DNA of 64,000 nt from Thermohalobaculum sp039816045 (GCA_039816045.1 JBCBYB010000008.1:75411-139410); one strand, 5' to 3'. Counted from the stretch's first letter, positions 1 through 9,349 are shown. The notes: generated from the letters alone by a model not told the origin. Made by a program: numbers and translations.

Positions 1-2
1 GG

Positions 3-2261
3 TCGTCGGCTGCAATCACCCAGGTGCTGAAGCGCTCGGTCGAGCTCTATGCCACGCTGGATGCGGAGACCGGGCTCGAAACCGGGTGGAAGATGACCGG
101 CTGCCTGCGTCTGGCTTGCAACGAGGACCGCTGGACCGAGTACCGCCGCCTCGCCACCACGGCACAAAGCTTCGGGATGGAGATGCATCTGCTCTCCCCA
201 GCCGAGGTTAAGCGGATGTGGCCGCTCTTGGATGTCTCGGATCTCGTGGGCGCCTCCTGGCTCCCGACGGATGGGCAGGCCAACCCCTCGGACATCGCTC
301 TGTCGCTCGCCAAGGGGGCCCGGATGCGGGGCGTGACGATCCGCGAGGGGGTCCGTGTCACTGGCCTTTGCACCGAGGGCAACCGGATCACGGGCGTCGA
401 GACACCTGAGGGGGTCGTCTCGGCCGACACCGTGATCCTCTGTGCCGGGCAGTGGACCCGCCAGCTCGCCGCCAAAGTCGGCGTGACGGTCCCTCTCCAG
501 CCCGTGAAGCACCAATACGTCGTGACCGAGCCGATCCCCGGGCTTGCGACCGACGCGCCGACGCTCCGCGATCCGGACCGGCGCACTTATTTCAAGGAGG
601 AGGTCGGCGGCCTCGCCTTCGGCGGCTACGAACCCGATCCGCAGAACTGGGTACTGGACGACGTACCGGAGGATTTCGCCTTCCGCCTGTTCGACGATGA
701 CTGGGACCATTTCGAACAGCATCTCTCGGCCGCGGTGACCCGCATCCCGGCGCTCGCCGAGACCGGCATCAAGCAAATGATCAACGGGCCGGAGAGCTTC
801 ACCCCGGATGGCAACTTCATAATGGGCCGGCCTCCGGGGTGGGCGAACCTGTATCTCGCCGCGGGGTTCAATGCTTTCGGGATCGCGGCGGGTGGAGGTG
901 CGGGTTGGGCGCTGGCCGACTGGGCGATGACTGGGGAGCCACCGCTCGATCTCTGGTCGGTCGACATCCGCCGTTTCTCCGGTGAGCATGCGGACCGGGA
1001 GTGGGTCGCCGCACGCACGCTCGAGGCCTACGGCCGCCACTACGCCATCGGCTATCCGCATGGTGGGCCGGATGTGGGGCGCCCACGGCTGACCTCACCG
1101 CTCTACGGCCGGCTGAAAGACCAGGGTGCGGTCTTTGGTGAAAAGCTCGGCTGGGAGCGCGCCGACTGGTTCGCACGCCCCGGCACGGAACCGCGCGACA
1201 TCCCCACCATGGGCCGTCCGCATTGGCACGACGCGGTCGCCGCCGAGCACCAAGCCGTGCGCGAGACCGCCGGGCTCTTCGACCAAAGCTCTTTCGCCAA
1301 ATTCGAGGTCAGCGGGCCCGAGGCCACCGCCGCGCTCGACTGGATCTGTGCGGGCCCCGTAACCCGGCTTCCAGGACGCATCACCTACACCCAACTCCTC
1401 AACTCCCGCGGCGGGATCGAGGCGGATCTCACCGTCGCCCGACTAGAAGAGGACCGATTCTATCTGGTCACCGGTACCGGGTTCCGCACCCATGACGGCG
1501 CCTGGATCGCGGAGCATCTCCGCGGCGACGCCACCCTCTCGGATGTGACGGAGGCCTGGGGCACGCTCTCACTCTTCGGTCCGGCGGCCCGGGCGATCCT
1601 CTCACGCGTCGCAGAAGCGGATGTCAGCCACAGCGCGTTCCCCTTCGCCGCCGTCCGCGAGATCCGCATCGCCGGGCACACGGTCCGCGCGCTGCGGATC
1701 ACCTATGTGGGCGAGCTCGGCTGGGAGCTGCATGTGCCGATCGAGGGCCTCACGTCCGTCTATGACGCCCTGATGGCGGCAGGCGAGGGGCACGGTCTCC
1801 GCCTCTGCGGCTATCGCGCGATCGAGAGCCTGCGGCTGGAGAAGGGTTACCGCGCCTGGGGGGCCGACATCTCCCCGACCGACACCCCCTGGGAGGCAGG
1901 TCTCGGCTGGGCCGTGAAGCTGCGCGCTGGGACCCCGTTCCTCGGGCGCGAAGCGGTGGAGCAAGCGGCCAACACCCCCCTCACCCGGCGGCTCTGCGGG
2001 TTCACGGCAGCGCCGGAGACCGTGCTGCTCGGCCGCGAGACGATCCTGCGCAACGGGGATGCGGTCGGCTATCTCCGCTCCGGCGGGTTCGCGCACACGC
2101 TCGGCCAGGCGATCGGCTATGGCTATGTCCGAGGCGAGGCGCACTCCGAGGAGTGGCTCAAGGCCGGGCGCTATGAGCTCGTGGTCGCGACGGAGCGGGT
2201 GCCGGCGGAGCTCCATCTCGGCCCGCTCTACGATCCCGAGGGGTTGCGCATCCGCGCCTAG
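3..2261 (+). CDS. Dimethylglycine/sarcosine dehydrogenase-like FAD oxidoreductase with GcvT domains (5' truncated)
   Basis: A two-part enzyme of one-carbon metabolism: an N-terminal DAO-type FAD oxidoreductase followed by an aminomethyltransferase (GcvT) half. Such enzymes demethylate N-methylated glycines and pass the C1 unit to tetrahydrofolate. The reading frame is open to the left window edge and the GxGxxG FAD loop is missing, so the start lies outside; the first GTG at position 24 is internal. The visible FAD part covers about residues 1-330 and ends with AFGIAAGGGAGWALADW. The GcvT part covers about 380-740, with GYRAIESLRLEKGYRAWG and TPWEAGLGWAVKL typical of the folate-binding fold. 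Family level is certain; the substrate (dimethylglycine, sarcosine or another N-methyl compound) cannot be told. The stop overlaps the end of the convergent P450 gene by 4 bp. Confidence 0.9.
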   Translation, partial: SSAAITQVLKRSVELYATLDAETGLETGWKMTGCLRLACNEDRWTEYRRLATTAQSFGMEMHLLSPAEVKRMWPLLDVSDLVGASWLPTDGQANPSDIALSLAKGARMRGVTIREGVRVTGLCTEGNRITGVETPEGVVSADTVILCAGQWTRQLAAKVGVTVPLQPVKHQYVVTEPIPGLATDAPTLRDPDRRTYFKEEVGGLAFGGYEPDPQNWVLDDVPEDFAFRLFDDDWDHFEQHLSAAVTRIPALAETGIKQMINGPESFTPDGNFIMGRPPGWANLYLAAGFNAFGIAAGGGAGWALADWAMTGEPPLDLWSVDIRRFSGEHADREWVAARTLEAYGRHYAIGYPHGGPDVGRPRLTSPLYGRLKDQGAVFGEKLGWERADWFARPGTEPRDIPTMGRPHWHDAVAAEHQAVRETAGLFDQSSFAKFEVSGPEATAALDWICAGPVTRLPGRITYTQLLNSRGGIEADLTVARLEEDRFYLVTGTGFRTHDGAWIAEHLRGDATLSDVTEAWGTLSLFGPAARAILSRVAEADVSHSAFPFAAVREIRIAGHTVRALRITYVGELGWELHVPIEGLTSVYDALMAAGEGHGLRLCGYRAIESLRLEKGYRAWGADISPTDTPWEAGLGWAVKLRAGTPFLGREAVEQAANTPLTRRLCGFTAAPETVLLGRETILRNGDAVGYLRSGGFAHTLGQAIGYGYVRGEAHSEEWLKAGRYELVVATERVPAELHLGPLYDPEGLRIRA

Positions 2262-3418
2262 GCAAAGCTGAGCGGCAAGCGCACAGGTCCGGTGTTCCCG
2301 CTCTCCGGAAGCCAAAGGGGCTCTCCAGTCGGCTCCACCGAAGCGAACCGTGCAGAAAGCGCCCTCAGCGCCGAGGCGATGTCCGCCCGCGCCATCCCCT
2401 GGCCGAGACAGTGATGCGCCCCGCCACCGAACCCGAAATGCGCCCGGCGTCTCGCCGCGATGTCGAAGCCGCCCGCGCAGATCGCCGGGTCGCGCGCCGA
2501 GGCATGGACCAGCATGTGCAGGATCTCACCTTGCCGGATCGCCACCCCTTCGAAGGTGAAACTCTCAAGCGCCTCCCGGGTCACCCAGGTGGTGGTAGGA
2601 CGCATGCGGATCGCCTCCTCGACGGCCGCCGGGACCAGCTCAGGCCGGGTCCGCAGCAGGCTCCACTGCTCGGGATGCTGCGCAAACAGCGCCATGGCGA
2701 GGCCAAGCTGCGCCCGTGTGGTGTCCACCCCGCCGAAGATCGTGATCACGACGAGATCCCGGAGTGCCTGTTCGTCCAGGCCGTCAGCCCGCGCCACCAA
2801 CCGGGCGGGATAGGCCTTGGCATCCCGTCCCTGGCGCGCCCGATCAAGCCGCGCCTCCGCCAGCGCCTCGAGCGCTAGATAGGCCGTGTTGATCTCCTCC
2901 GCATGGGCCGCCGCGTCCACACCCATCGCAAGGCCAAGGGAGACGGCATTTGCGGCAATCTCAGGCCAGGCCGCAGCCTCCATTCCCAGCAGCGCCGTGA
3001 TCGCGCGCCCCGCAAAGGGCATCGCAAAGGCCTCCATGAACTCAGTGTCTTTGCCGAGTGTACCGCACAACTCCGCCGCCGTTTCATCGAAGGACGGCAC
3101 GAGCGCTTCGATATGCTCAGCCGCCAGCGCCGGCACCGCGAGATGGCGGAGCGCTTTGTGCCGCGGCCCCTCCTGGCCGATCACGCTGCGCTGCCAGAAG
3201 TCGACGAACGGCCCTCTAAGCCCCTGCAGCCCCGGCCAGGCGTGGCTCCCCTGACGCAGGCGCCGGTCCCGCAACAGCCGCCCCGTCTGGGCATGGCGCA
3301 AAACTGCCAAGCCATAGGGTGTCCGCGCGCACCAATGGGCCTCCCGGGCCGCGAGAACGTCTGGGCTCCGGGTCGAGAACCCATGTGCCGTCAGATCGAG
3401 AACCGGCAAGGAGGCCAT
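2258..3418 (-). CDS. Cytochrome P450
   Basis: A soluble bacterial class I P450 of 386 aa with no membrane anchor. The heme-ligand loop FGFGGGAHHCLG is complete, with Cys337 as proximal ligand. The oxygen-binding I-helix reads GGVDTT in place of the usual AGxDTT and the K-helix ExxR is present as EAIR. The family monooxygenates small organic substrates using a ferredoxin and ferredoxin reductase; neither partner is nearby. The gene is tail-to-tail with the dimethylglycine dehydrogenase-like gene (4 bp overlap) and its start lies 4 bp from the end of the K+ channel gene, so it may be cotranscribed with that gene. The substrate is unknown. Confidence 0.92.
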   Translation of the reverse strand: MASLPVLDLTAHGFSTRSPDVLAAREAHWCARTPYGLAVLRHAQTGRLLRDRRLRQGSHAWPGLQGLRGPFVDFWQRSVIGQEGPRHKALRHLAVPALAAEHIEALVPSFDETAAELCGTLGKDTEFMEAFAMPFAGRAITALLGMEAAAWPEIAANAVSLGLAMGVDAAAHAEEINTAYLALEALAEARLDRARQGRDAKAYPARLVARADGLDEQALRDLVVITIFGGVDTTRAQLGLAMALFAQHPEQWSLLRTRPELVPAAVEEAIRMRPTTTWVTREALESFTFEGVAIRQGEILHMLVHASARDPAICAGGFDIAARRRAHFGFGGGAHHCLGQGMARADIASALRALSARFASVEPTGEPLWLPESGNTGPVRLPLSFA

Positions 3419-3422
3419 AGGC

Positions 3423-4529
3423 TCAGGCGGTCGCCGCCACCGGGGACTTGCCCGAGAGCTGCGCCGCCGCGGTCATCTGATTGGGGTTCACGAGCGCAAA
3501 GATCGCCACCGCCACGATCTCTTCCCCCGCATCGGGGTTGGTGACCACCGTCCCGTCCGCCTGCTCATAGGCCACTGGACAACCGGCATCGGCCTGGAGG
3601 AACCGCATTGCCAGATCCCGCCAGGCGCCGGTCGCGCGCATCTCGAGACGCACGCACTCCTCGCCGCGGCTGTTGAAGAGCGTCTCCATCACGTGCTCGG
3701 AGCGGTGCGAGAGGATCGCGCGGGCCATCATCTCAGGATAGCCGCGCACCGGTCGCATGACGGCATTGGCGCCGGCGCGCTGGATCCGGGCGCGGTGGTC
3801 ATCGTCCACGACTTCTGCGATGATCCACGCGTCTCCATTCGCCGCCCGCAACCGGTCCACCAGATCGAAGGCCACGCTGTCGGACATCGCATCGGCCCGA
3901 TCGGAAGACATCACCACGATGGTCTCGGCCAGACTGGCACAGGCATGCTCGAACGCCTTCGGGTCCGTCAGCGGCAGCGACACGTGCACCACACCGAGAT
4001 CGGAGAGACTGTCCGGCAGGCCGTTGGGAAACTTCTCATCCACCAGGAGGATCGGCGCCTCGGCCCGCGGTCCCGAGCTTGCGCGGATGCTGTTCACCAC
4101 CGCCTCGAAATAGCGGGTGTCGGCCTCGGCAGGCACGTTGAGGAAAACGATGTGGCTGTCCATGGTCCAGTTCCAATATCCTGTGATCATCCGGCGGCGG
4201 CGCTCCTGGCGATACTCGAACCAGAGCCCGGCCACTTGGGCGAGAAGCGCGATCCCCGCCACATAGATCAGCACCGTCGTGATGATGCGTCCGGCCACCG
4301 TCTCCGCCGACAAATCACCGTATCCGACCGTCGTGGCCGAAGTCACGGTGAGCCAGAGCGCATCGCCGAAGCTCATCCCCTCGATCACCACCATGGCCAC
4401 TGCGTGCAGCCCCATGATCGCGATCAGGACACCGAGCAGGTCCAGCATCTTGCGCAGCATATCTTGCGTCGCGATGCGGTTCTGCTGCCATTTCGGCTTA
4501 CGGCGGAAAACGGTGGCGAGACTGATCAT
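3423..4529 (-). CDS. Two-TM potassium channel with TrkA-N/RCK domain
   Basis: An inner-membrane K+ channel subunit of 368 aa. TM1 is about residues 29-49, the pore helix 55-66, the selectivity filter TVGYGD 67-72 and TM2 80-104. The cytoplasmic remainder is a Rossmann-like RCK/TrkA-N region (HIVFLNVPAEADTRY..., IVVMSSDRADAMSDSVAFDL). The layout matches bacterial two-TM, RCK-gated channels that assemble as tetramers. The usual GxGxxG nucleotide loop at the start of the RCK domain is not evident, so ligand gating may be altered. The gene is followed by the P450 gene 4 bp downstream. Confidence 0.88.
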   Translation of the reverse strand: MISLATVFRRKPKWQQNRIATQDMLRKMLDLLGVLIAIMGLHAVAMVVIEGMSFGDALWLTVTSATTVGYGDLSAETVAGRIITTVLIYVAGIALLAQVAGLWFEYRQERRRRMITGYWNWTMDSHIVFLNVPAEADTRYFEAVVNSIRASSGPRAEAPILLVDEKFPNGLPDSLSDLGVVHVSLPLTDPKAFEHACASLAETIVVMSSDRADAMSDSVAFDLVDRLRAANGDAWIIAEVVDDDHRARIQRAGANAVMRPVRGYPEMMARAILSHRSEHVMETLFNSRGEECVRLEMRATGAWRDLAMRFLQADAGCPVAYEQADGTVVTNPDAGEEIVAVAIFALVNPNQMTAAAQLSGKSPVAATA

Positions 4530-4583
4530 GGCCGCAATCCTAAGCGAGCCCTCCTGCCCCGTGGAGAGGGAAATGCGCCGCGT

Positions 4584-4829
4584 CTAACCGCCCGTGATGC
4601 GAGGCAGAAGGACCACCTCGCTGTCCGGCTCGATCCGTTTGAACCAGTCGTCGTTGTAGAGCCGCCCGTCGATGGAGACGGTCACACCCCGGTTCATCTG
4701 GGGCCGCAGGCCCGGATGGTCGGCAGCGAGCCGCTGGAGCAACTCGCGCAGGGTGCCGGCCTCGACCTCGATCGCGTCAGCACCGCCGGTCGCGGACCGG
4801 AGCGAGCCCCAGACCGCGACCTTGACCAT
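4584..4829 (-). CDS. MoaD/ThiS-family sulfur-carrier-like protein
   Basis: An 81-aa beta-grasp protein ending in the diagnostic Gly-Gly tail (LLPRITGG), with VTVSIDGRLYNDD and a late PDSEVVLLP strand as in MoaD. Members carry a C-terminal thiocarboxylate that supplies sulfur to molybdopterin synthase or a dedicated acceptor. It starts 1 bp after the stop of the molybdenum-binding large subunit. That spacing suggests it is translated with the hydroxylase and serves its cofactor. No MoaE is next to it, so it may be the general MoaD or a private paralogue. Confidence 0.8.
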   Translation of the reverse strand: MVKVAVWGSLRSATGGADAIEVEAGTLRELLQRLAADHPGLRPQMNRGVTVSIDGRLYNDDWFKRIEPDSEVVLLPRITGG

Positions 4830-4830
4830 C

Positions 4831-7074
4831 TCAGGCGCCCGCTTCGATGGCGGCCAACAAGCGCGGCGGCGACATCGGCAACTCGGTCATCCTGACGCCC
4901 GCCGCCTCAGCGACCGAGTTGGCGACCGCGGCCAGCGGCGGCACGATGGAGGTCTCCCCCACACCGCGCACGCCGTAAGGGTGGCCGGGGTTCGGGATCT
5001 CGAGGATCACCGTGTCGATCATCGGCAAATCCGAGGCGACCGGCACGCGGTAATCCAGGAAACCAGGGTTCTGGAGGCGCCCGTCCTCGCCATAGATGTA
5101 CTCTTCGTTGAGCGCCCAGCCGATGCCCTGGACTGCGCCGCCCTGGAACTGCCCTTCGACATAAGACGGGTGCACCGCCTTGCCCGCATCCTGCAGCACC
5201 GTGTAGCGGGTGACGCGGGCAGCTCCCGTCTCGGGGTCCACCTCGGTGTCGCAGATATGGGTGGCAAAGGAGACGCCCGCGCCCTCGGCGTTCACCTCAT
5301 AGTGCCCCGCGATCGGCCCTCCGGTGTTGGAGGCAACCGCCGCGATCTCCGCAAGGCTCATCGGCTCGAACTCGCCCGCATTCGGGCCGGAGGGCATGGC
5401 GTGGCCGTCCTCCCAGGTCACCGCGTCCTCATCGATGCCCCAGATCTTCGCCGCCCGAGCGCACATCACGCGGATCGCGTCGCGTGCCGCCTCGATGGTC
5501 GCGAGACCCACGGCGAAGGTCACGCGGGAGCCGTCGGTCACCTCGTTCTGGCCGAGCGACGCAGTGTCCGCCACGATGGTGCGCACCTGCTCATAGGGGA
5601 TGCCAAGCTCCTCCGCCGCCATCATGGTCATCGACGCGCGGGAGCCACCGATATCCGGGTTGCCCTCGGAGACACTCACGGTGCCATCGATGTTCACGTT
5701 CAGCGTGACGCAGGTGTCGCCGCCGAAGTTGAACCAGAAGCCGCAGGCAACGCCGCGCCCCTGGTTGGGCCCAAGCGGTGCCGTCCAATGGGGGTGTTGC
5801 TTGGCGGCTTGGAGTGTCGCCTTGCACCCGATCTGTTGGTAGGTCGGGCCATAGGAGGACCGCGTGCCTTCCTCCGCCGCGTTCAGCAGCCGCACATCGA
5901 GTGGGTCGAGGCCAAAGCCCTTGGCAAGCTCGTCCACCACGCTCTCCACCGCGAAGGCCGACATCGGCGCCCCCGGTGCGCGATAGGCCGCCTGTTTGGG
6001 ACGGTTGGTAACGACATCCCAGCCCACAGTCTGCACATGTTCTAGATCATAGGGCGCAAAGGCCGACATCGCCCCGAACTCCACCGGCGAGCCCGGATAG
6101 GCACCGCCTTGATAGCGAAGCTCCGCGCGGGCCGCAGTGATGCGCCCATCCGATTTCATACCGATCTTCACATCGATAGAGGTCGATGCGGTCGGCCCAG
6201 TGGCCCGCAAGACCTCCTCGCGCGACATCACCATCTTGACGGGGCGGCCGGCTTTCTTCGCCAGCATCAGCGCGACGGGCTCGAGGAACACCGTGGTCTT
6301 GCCGCCGAAGCCGCCGCCGATCTCAGAGGCGGTTACCCGGAGCTGGCCGATCTCCATCCCCATGATCGCGGCACAGGTGTTGCGGACCATGTAATGGCCC
6401 TGGGTGCAGCACCAGAGATCGGCCTGCCCGTCCGGACCCATCTGCGCAAGGCAAGCATGGGGCTCAATATAACCCTGGTGGGTCGCGGCGGTCTTGAACG
6501 TCCGCTCCACAACGCGGTCGGCGGCAGCAAAGCCCATCTCCACATCGCCGTGGCCAAACTCGTAGCGGCTCATGACATTGCCGGACATCCCCGCGGGCAC
6601 GGTCTCGTCCGAGCGGCCCTCATGCAGCACCGGAGCATCCGGGCCCATGGCCGCGTCGACATCGGTAACATGCGGAAGCGCCTCCCACTCCACCTTCAGC
6701 AGCTTAAGCGCCCGGCGCGCGATGGCATTGCTGGAAGCCGCCACCGCCGCCACCGCATGGCCATCATAGAGCGCCTTCTCACCAGCCAAGCAGTTGTCGA
6801 CGATATCCGCCACATCCTCCGGCACCTCGCCGAAATCTGCGCGCGTGGCCACAGCATGGACACCAGGCAGCGCCTCGGCAGCGCTCGTGTCGATCGAGCG
6901 GATGCGCGCATGGGCATGGGGGCTACGCAACACCAACCCTTGCAGCATCCCGGGCGCGGTGATATCTGCTCCAAAACGGGCGCGACCGGTGACTTTGTCG
7001 ATGCCGTCGGGGCGCACAGGGCGCGTGCCGACGACTTTGAATTGGCGTGTATCGTGACCCTTGTCGAGTGCCAT
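4831..7074 (-). CDS. Xanthine dehydrogenase-family molybdopterin-binding subunit
   Basis: The large catalytic subunit (747 aa) of a molybdenum hydroxylase. The N-terminal part resembles the Ald_Xan_dh_C domain (GIDKVTGRARFGADI) and is followed by the Moco-binding domains with EIGGGFGGKT. The active-site loop AYRAPGAP lies near residue 363, and the catalytic Glu is in GVRGVGETS near residue 706. The loop is not the AYxCSFR signature of aerobic form I CO dehydrogenase, so this is some other purine, aldehyde, N-heterocycle or aromatic hydroxylase. The ATG overlaps the stop of the iron-sulfur subunit by 1 bp (TGATG), indicating translational coupling. Confidence 0.92.
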   Translation of the reverse strand: MALDKGHDTRQFKVVGTRPVRPDGIDKVTGRARFGADITAPGMLQGLVLRSPHAHARIRSIDTSAAEALPGVHAVATRADFGEVPEDVADIVDNCLAGEKALYDGHAVAAVAASSNAIARRALKLLKVEWEALPHVTDVDAAMGPDAPVLHEGRSDETVPAGMSGNVMSRYEFGHGDVEMGFAAADRVVERTFKTAATHQGYIEPHACLAQMGPDGQADLWCCTQGHYMVRNTCAAIMGMEIGQLRVTASEIGGGFGGKTTVFLEPVALMLAKKAGRPVKMVMSREEVLRATGPTASTSIDVKIGMKSDGRITAARAELRYQGGAYPGSPVEFGAMSAFAPYDLEHVQTVGWDVVTNRPKQAAYRAPGAPMSAFAVESVVDELAKGFGLDPLDVRLLNAAEEGTRSSYGPTYQQIGCKATLQAAKQHPHWTAPLGPNQGRGVACGFWFNFGGDTCVTLNVNIDGTVSVSEGNPDIGGSRASMTMMAAEELGIPYEQVRTIVADTASLGQNEVTDGSRVTFAVGLATIEAARDAIRVMCARAAKIWGIDEDAVTWEDGHAMPSGPNAGEFEPMSLAEIAAVASNTGGPIAGHYEVNAEGAGVSFATHICDTEVDPETGAARVTRYTVLQDAGKAVHPSYVEGQFQGGAVQGIGWALNEEYIYGEDGRLQNPGFLDYRVPVASDLPMIDTVILEIPNPGHPYGVRGVGETSIVPPLAAVANSVAEAAGVRMTELPMSPPRLLAAIEAGA

Positions 7075-7553
7075 CAGTTCGCCCTCCGCATCTCGTCGGC
7101 CGTGTCCATGACGGCTCGGATGATCTTATCATAGCCCGTGCAGCGGCAGAGATTGCCGGCAAGCCAGTAGCGCGTCTCTTCCTCGGTCGGGGTGGGGTTG
7201 TGCTCAAGCAGCGCTTTCGCCGCCACCAGGATCCCCGGCGTGCAGATGCCGCATTGAAGTGCTGCATGCTCGAGGAACTTCTTCTGCAGCGGGTGCAAGG
7301 TCTCGCCGTCGGCCATCCCCTCGATGGTGGCAATCTCAGCACCCTCGGCCTCCGCCCCCAGCATCAGACAAGAACAAACGAGCCGCCCGTTGACGGTGAC
7401 CGAGCAGGCGCCACAATCGCCAGTACCGCAGCCTTCCTTCGAGCCCGTGAGGCCGAGCCGGTCCCGGAGAACATCGAGCAGCGTCTCGTCCGGCTCGCAG
7501 AGGAACTCCGTCGGGTCGCCGTTGACGCTGGTGGTTACGTGGATCTGGGGCAT
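7074..7553 (-). CDS. (2Fe-2S)-binding small subunit of the molybdenum hydroxylase
   Basis: A 159-aa CoxS/XdhA-type electron-transfer subunit. A plant-ferredoxin-like [2Fe-2S] site is formed by Cys42, Cys47, Cys50 and Cys62. The second [2Fe-2S] site is formed by Cys101, Cys104, Cys136 and Cys138 (QCGICTPG, LCRCTGY). The ATG at 7553 is chosen because the conserved N-terminus MPQIHVTTSVNG starts there; the frame is open upstream but the extra residues are unlike the family. It sits between the FAD and Mo subunit genes with 4 and -1 bp spacing. Confidence 0.93.
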   Translation of the reverse strand: MPQIHVTTSVNGDPTEFLCEPDETLLDVLRDRLGLTGSKEGCGTGDCGACSVTVNGRLVCSCLMLGAEAEGAEIATIEGMADGETLHPLQKKFLEHAALQCGICTPGILVAAKALLEHNPTPTEEETRYWLAGNLCRCTGYDKIIRAVMDTADEMRRAN

Positions 7554-7557
7554 GGGA

Positions 7558-8424
7558 TCAGCCTTTCGCTCGATCTTTGGCACGGTCGCGGGCGATGCCG
7601 GCAGCGCGGCTGGCAAGAACGCCCGCCACGCGCTTGCGGAACGCCACAGTGCCGCGTTTGTCGTCGATAGGGCGGGCGGCAGCGGAGCAGGCCGCTGCGA
7701 GAGCGGCAAGAGCCGCATCGTCGATAGCCGTACCCACGAGCGCCGCCGCTTCTGGAACCATAATCACAGTCGGGGCAACCGCACCGAGCGAGACCCGGGC
7801 CGCCGTGCAGAGACCGGCCTCATCGAGCGAGACGGAGACACCGCAGCCCACCACAGCGATGTCCATCTCGGTCCGCGGAATAAAACGGAGATAGGCATCC
7901 ACCGTCCGCGGCGCGGGGTCCGGCAACACAATGGCGGAGACGAACTCGTCCGCCGCAAGCGCCGTGCGCCCGGGGGCGACAGGAACCGCCTCGACCGGCA
8001 GTTCGCGCCGGCCAGAAGCACCCACAATCCGCGCCTTCGCCCCGACAGCTGCCATCGCCGGAACGCTATCCGCCGCGGGGGACGCATTGCAGAGATTGCC
8101 AGCGGGCGTCGCACGCCCCTGGATCTGGGTGGACCCGATCAGTCCGAGCGCCTCGACCACCCCCGGAAAAGCGGCCGCAACGTCGGCATGCTCACAAACC
8201 TCGGCGCTCGCCACGCCTGCGCCAATCACCCAAGCGCCATCCTCACGGCGGATCTCGCGCATCCCGGCGATCCGCTTGATGTCGAGCACCAGGGCCGGCT
8301 CGGTCACGCCCGAGCGCATGCGGACCAGCAGGTCGGTGCCTCCGGCCAGGACATGCGCGGGGCCGTCCGCGCCAGCCAACAGGCTGACGGCAGTCTCTTC
8401 ACTTTCAGGGGCTTCGTATCTCAT
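7558..8424 (-). CDS. FAD-binding middle subunit of the molybdenum hydroxylase
   Basis: A 288-aa CoxM-type subunit that passes electrons from the iron-sulfur clusters to FAD and on to the acceptor. The FAD-binding motifs are both clear: VLAGGTDLLVRMR near residue 25 and TPAGNLCNASPAADSVP near residue 107. The ATG at 8424 gives the family-typical start MRYEAPES; a GTG three codons upstream is possible. Promoter-proximal gene of the minus-strand set FAD subunit, FeS subunit, Mo subunit, MoaD-like protein. No CoxD/E/F or XdhC-type maturation gene is adjacent. Confidence 0.92.
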   Translation of the reverse strand: MRYEAPESEETAVSLLAGADGPAHVLAGGTDLLVRMRSGVTEPALVLDIKRIAGMREIRREDGAWVIGAGVASAEVCEHADVAAAFPGVVEALGLIGSTQIQGRATPAGNLCNASPAADSVPAMAAVGAKARIVGASGRRELPVEAVPVAPGRTALAADEFVSAIVLPDPAPRTVDAYLRFIPRTEMDIAVVGCGVSVSLDEAGLCTAARVSLGAVAPTVIMVPEAAALVGTAIDDAALAALAAACSAAARPIDDKRGTVAFRKRVAGVLASRAAGIARDRAKDRAKG

Positions 8425-8527
8425 GCGTGGCACCGGATGTTGGCTGGATATCTGCGGGCACGGTGTGCCGCTCTTCGACTCGCGAGCTTAGCCGTGAGCA
8501 GGGCCGCAGACTAGCCGGATGCGACGT

Positions 8528-9349
8528 CTACCGGACAGGACTCGCCAGCGGATCGAGCACCGTGCGCCCACCATCCACCGCCAGGATCTGACCGGTGACA
8601 AAGCTCGCTTCGGGAGAGGCCAGATAGCAGACCGCATTGGCCGCCTCCTCTGCCTCGCCGATCCGTCCGAGGGGTGTCACCCGCACCATCTCCTCGCGGA
8701 GCTCCGAGCGCTCCTTCAGCGCTTCGCGCAAGGTCGAGGTCATTACCGAACCGAGCGCAACGGCATTCACACGGATGCGATGCTCGGCCAGCGAGGAGGC
8801 CATCGACCGCGTCAGCTGATCGAGCGCGGCACAAGCGACCGAATAGCCGAAGAGCTCGGGCACGGTCCGACGAGACGCGATTGATGTGACGTTGACGATC
8901 GCCCCGGAGAAGTCAGGATCTGTCTCGGATTGCTGGATCATCTTCCGCGCCACCGCCTGGGCCAGCACGAAGACGCTGCGGACGTTGATATCGACCGCTT
9001 CGTCGAACTCCGCCACCTTCATGTCGAGGAAACCGCCGGATTGCGAGCGCCGCGCGGCGTTCACCAGAATGTCGATCCGGCCATAGGCTTCTTTGGTCGC
9101 CGCCAGCAGGTTGTTCACGCTGAGCTTCTCGTCGAGGTTACAGCAGAAATGCGCGATCCGCTGAGCACCGTTGCCATCGCTGCCCTGGGCCGCCTCTAGC
9201 TCCTTGGCCAGATCCGACAGCTTGCAATCGCCGGGCGCGGTCAGCATGACCTTGGCCCCCGCTTCTGCCAGACGTGCAGCGACCGCGCGCCCCACGTCAC
9301 TGTCGGCACCGGTCACGATGGCCGACTTCCCGTTCAGCTTCTCACCCAC
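8528..9349 (-). CDS. SDR-family protein lacking the catalytic lysine
   Basis: A 273-aa Rossmann protein of the short-chain dehydrogenase/reductase type. The cofactor loop is TGADSDVG (usually TGxxxGxG), the next motif is LVNAA (usually NAG), and the active-site serine region VNVTSIAS is kept. The active-site tyrosine is Tyr169, but four residues later, where SDRs have Lys, there is Cys173 (GYSVACAAL, codon TGT). The protein may therefore bind nucleotide without ordinary SDR catalysis. GTG at 9349 is preferred as start because the GGAGG at 9356-9360 is 6 nt upstream of it and abuts the ATG at 9355 with no spacing. It lies 103 bp upstream of the hydroxylase genes on the same strand. Confidence 0.82.
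   Translation of the reverse strand: MGEKLNGKSAIVTGADSDVGRAVAARLAEAGAKVMLTAPGDCKLSDLAKELEAAQGSDGNGAQRIAHFCCNLDEKLSVNNLLAATKEAYGRIDILVNAARRSQSGGFLDMKVAEFDEAVDINVRSVFVLAQAVARKMIQQSETDPDFSGAIVNVTSIASRRTVPELFGYSVACAALDQLTRSMASSLAEHRIRVNAVALGSVMTSTLREALKERSELREEMVRVTPLGRIGEAEEAANAVCYLASPEASFVTGQILAVDGGRTVLDPLASPVR

Noticed and set aside
4831..7074. Aerobic CO dehydrogenase (coxL)
   Set aside because: The subunit layout fits, but the active-site loop is AYRAPGAP, not the form I AYxCSFR signature.
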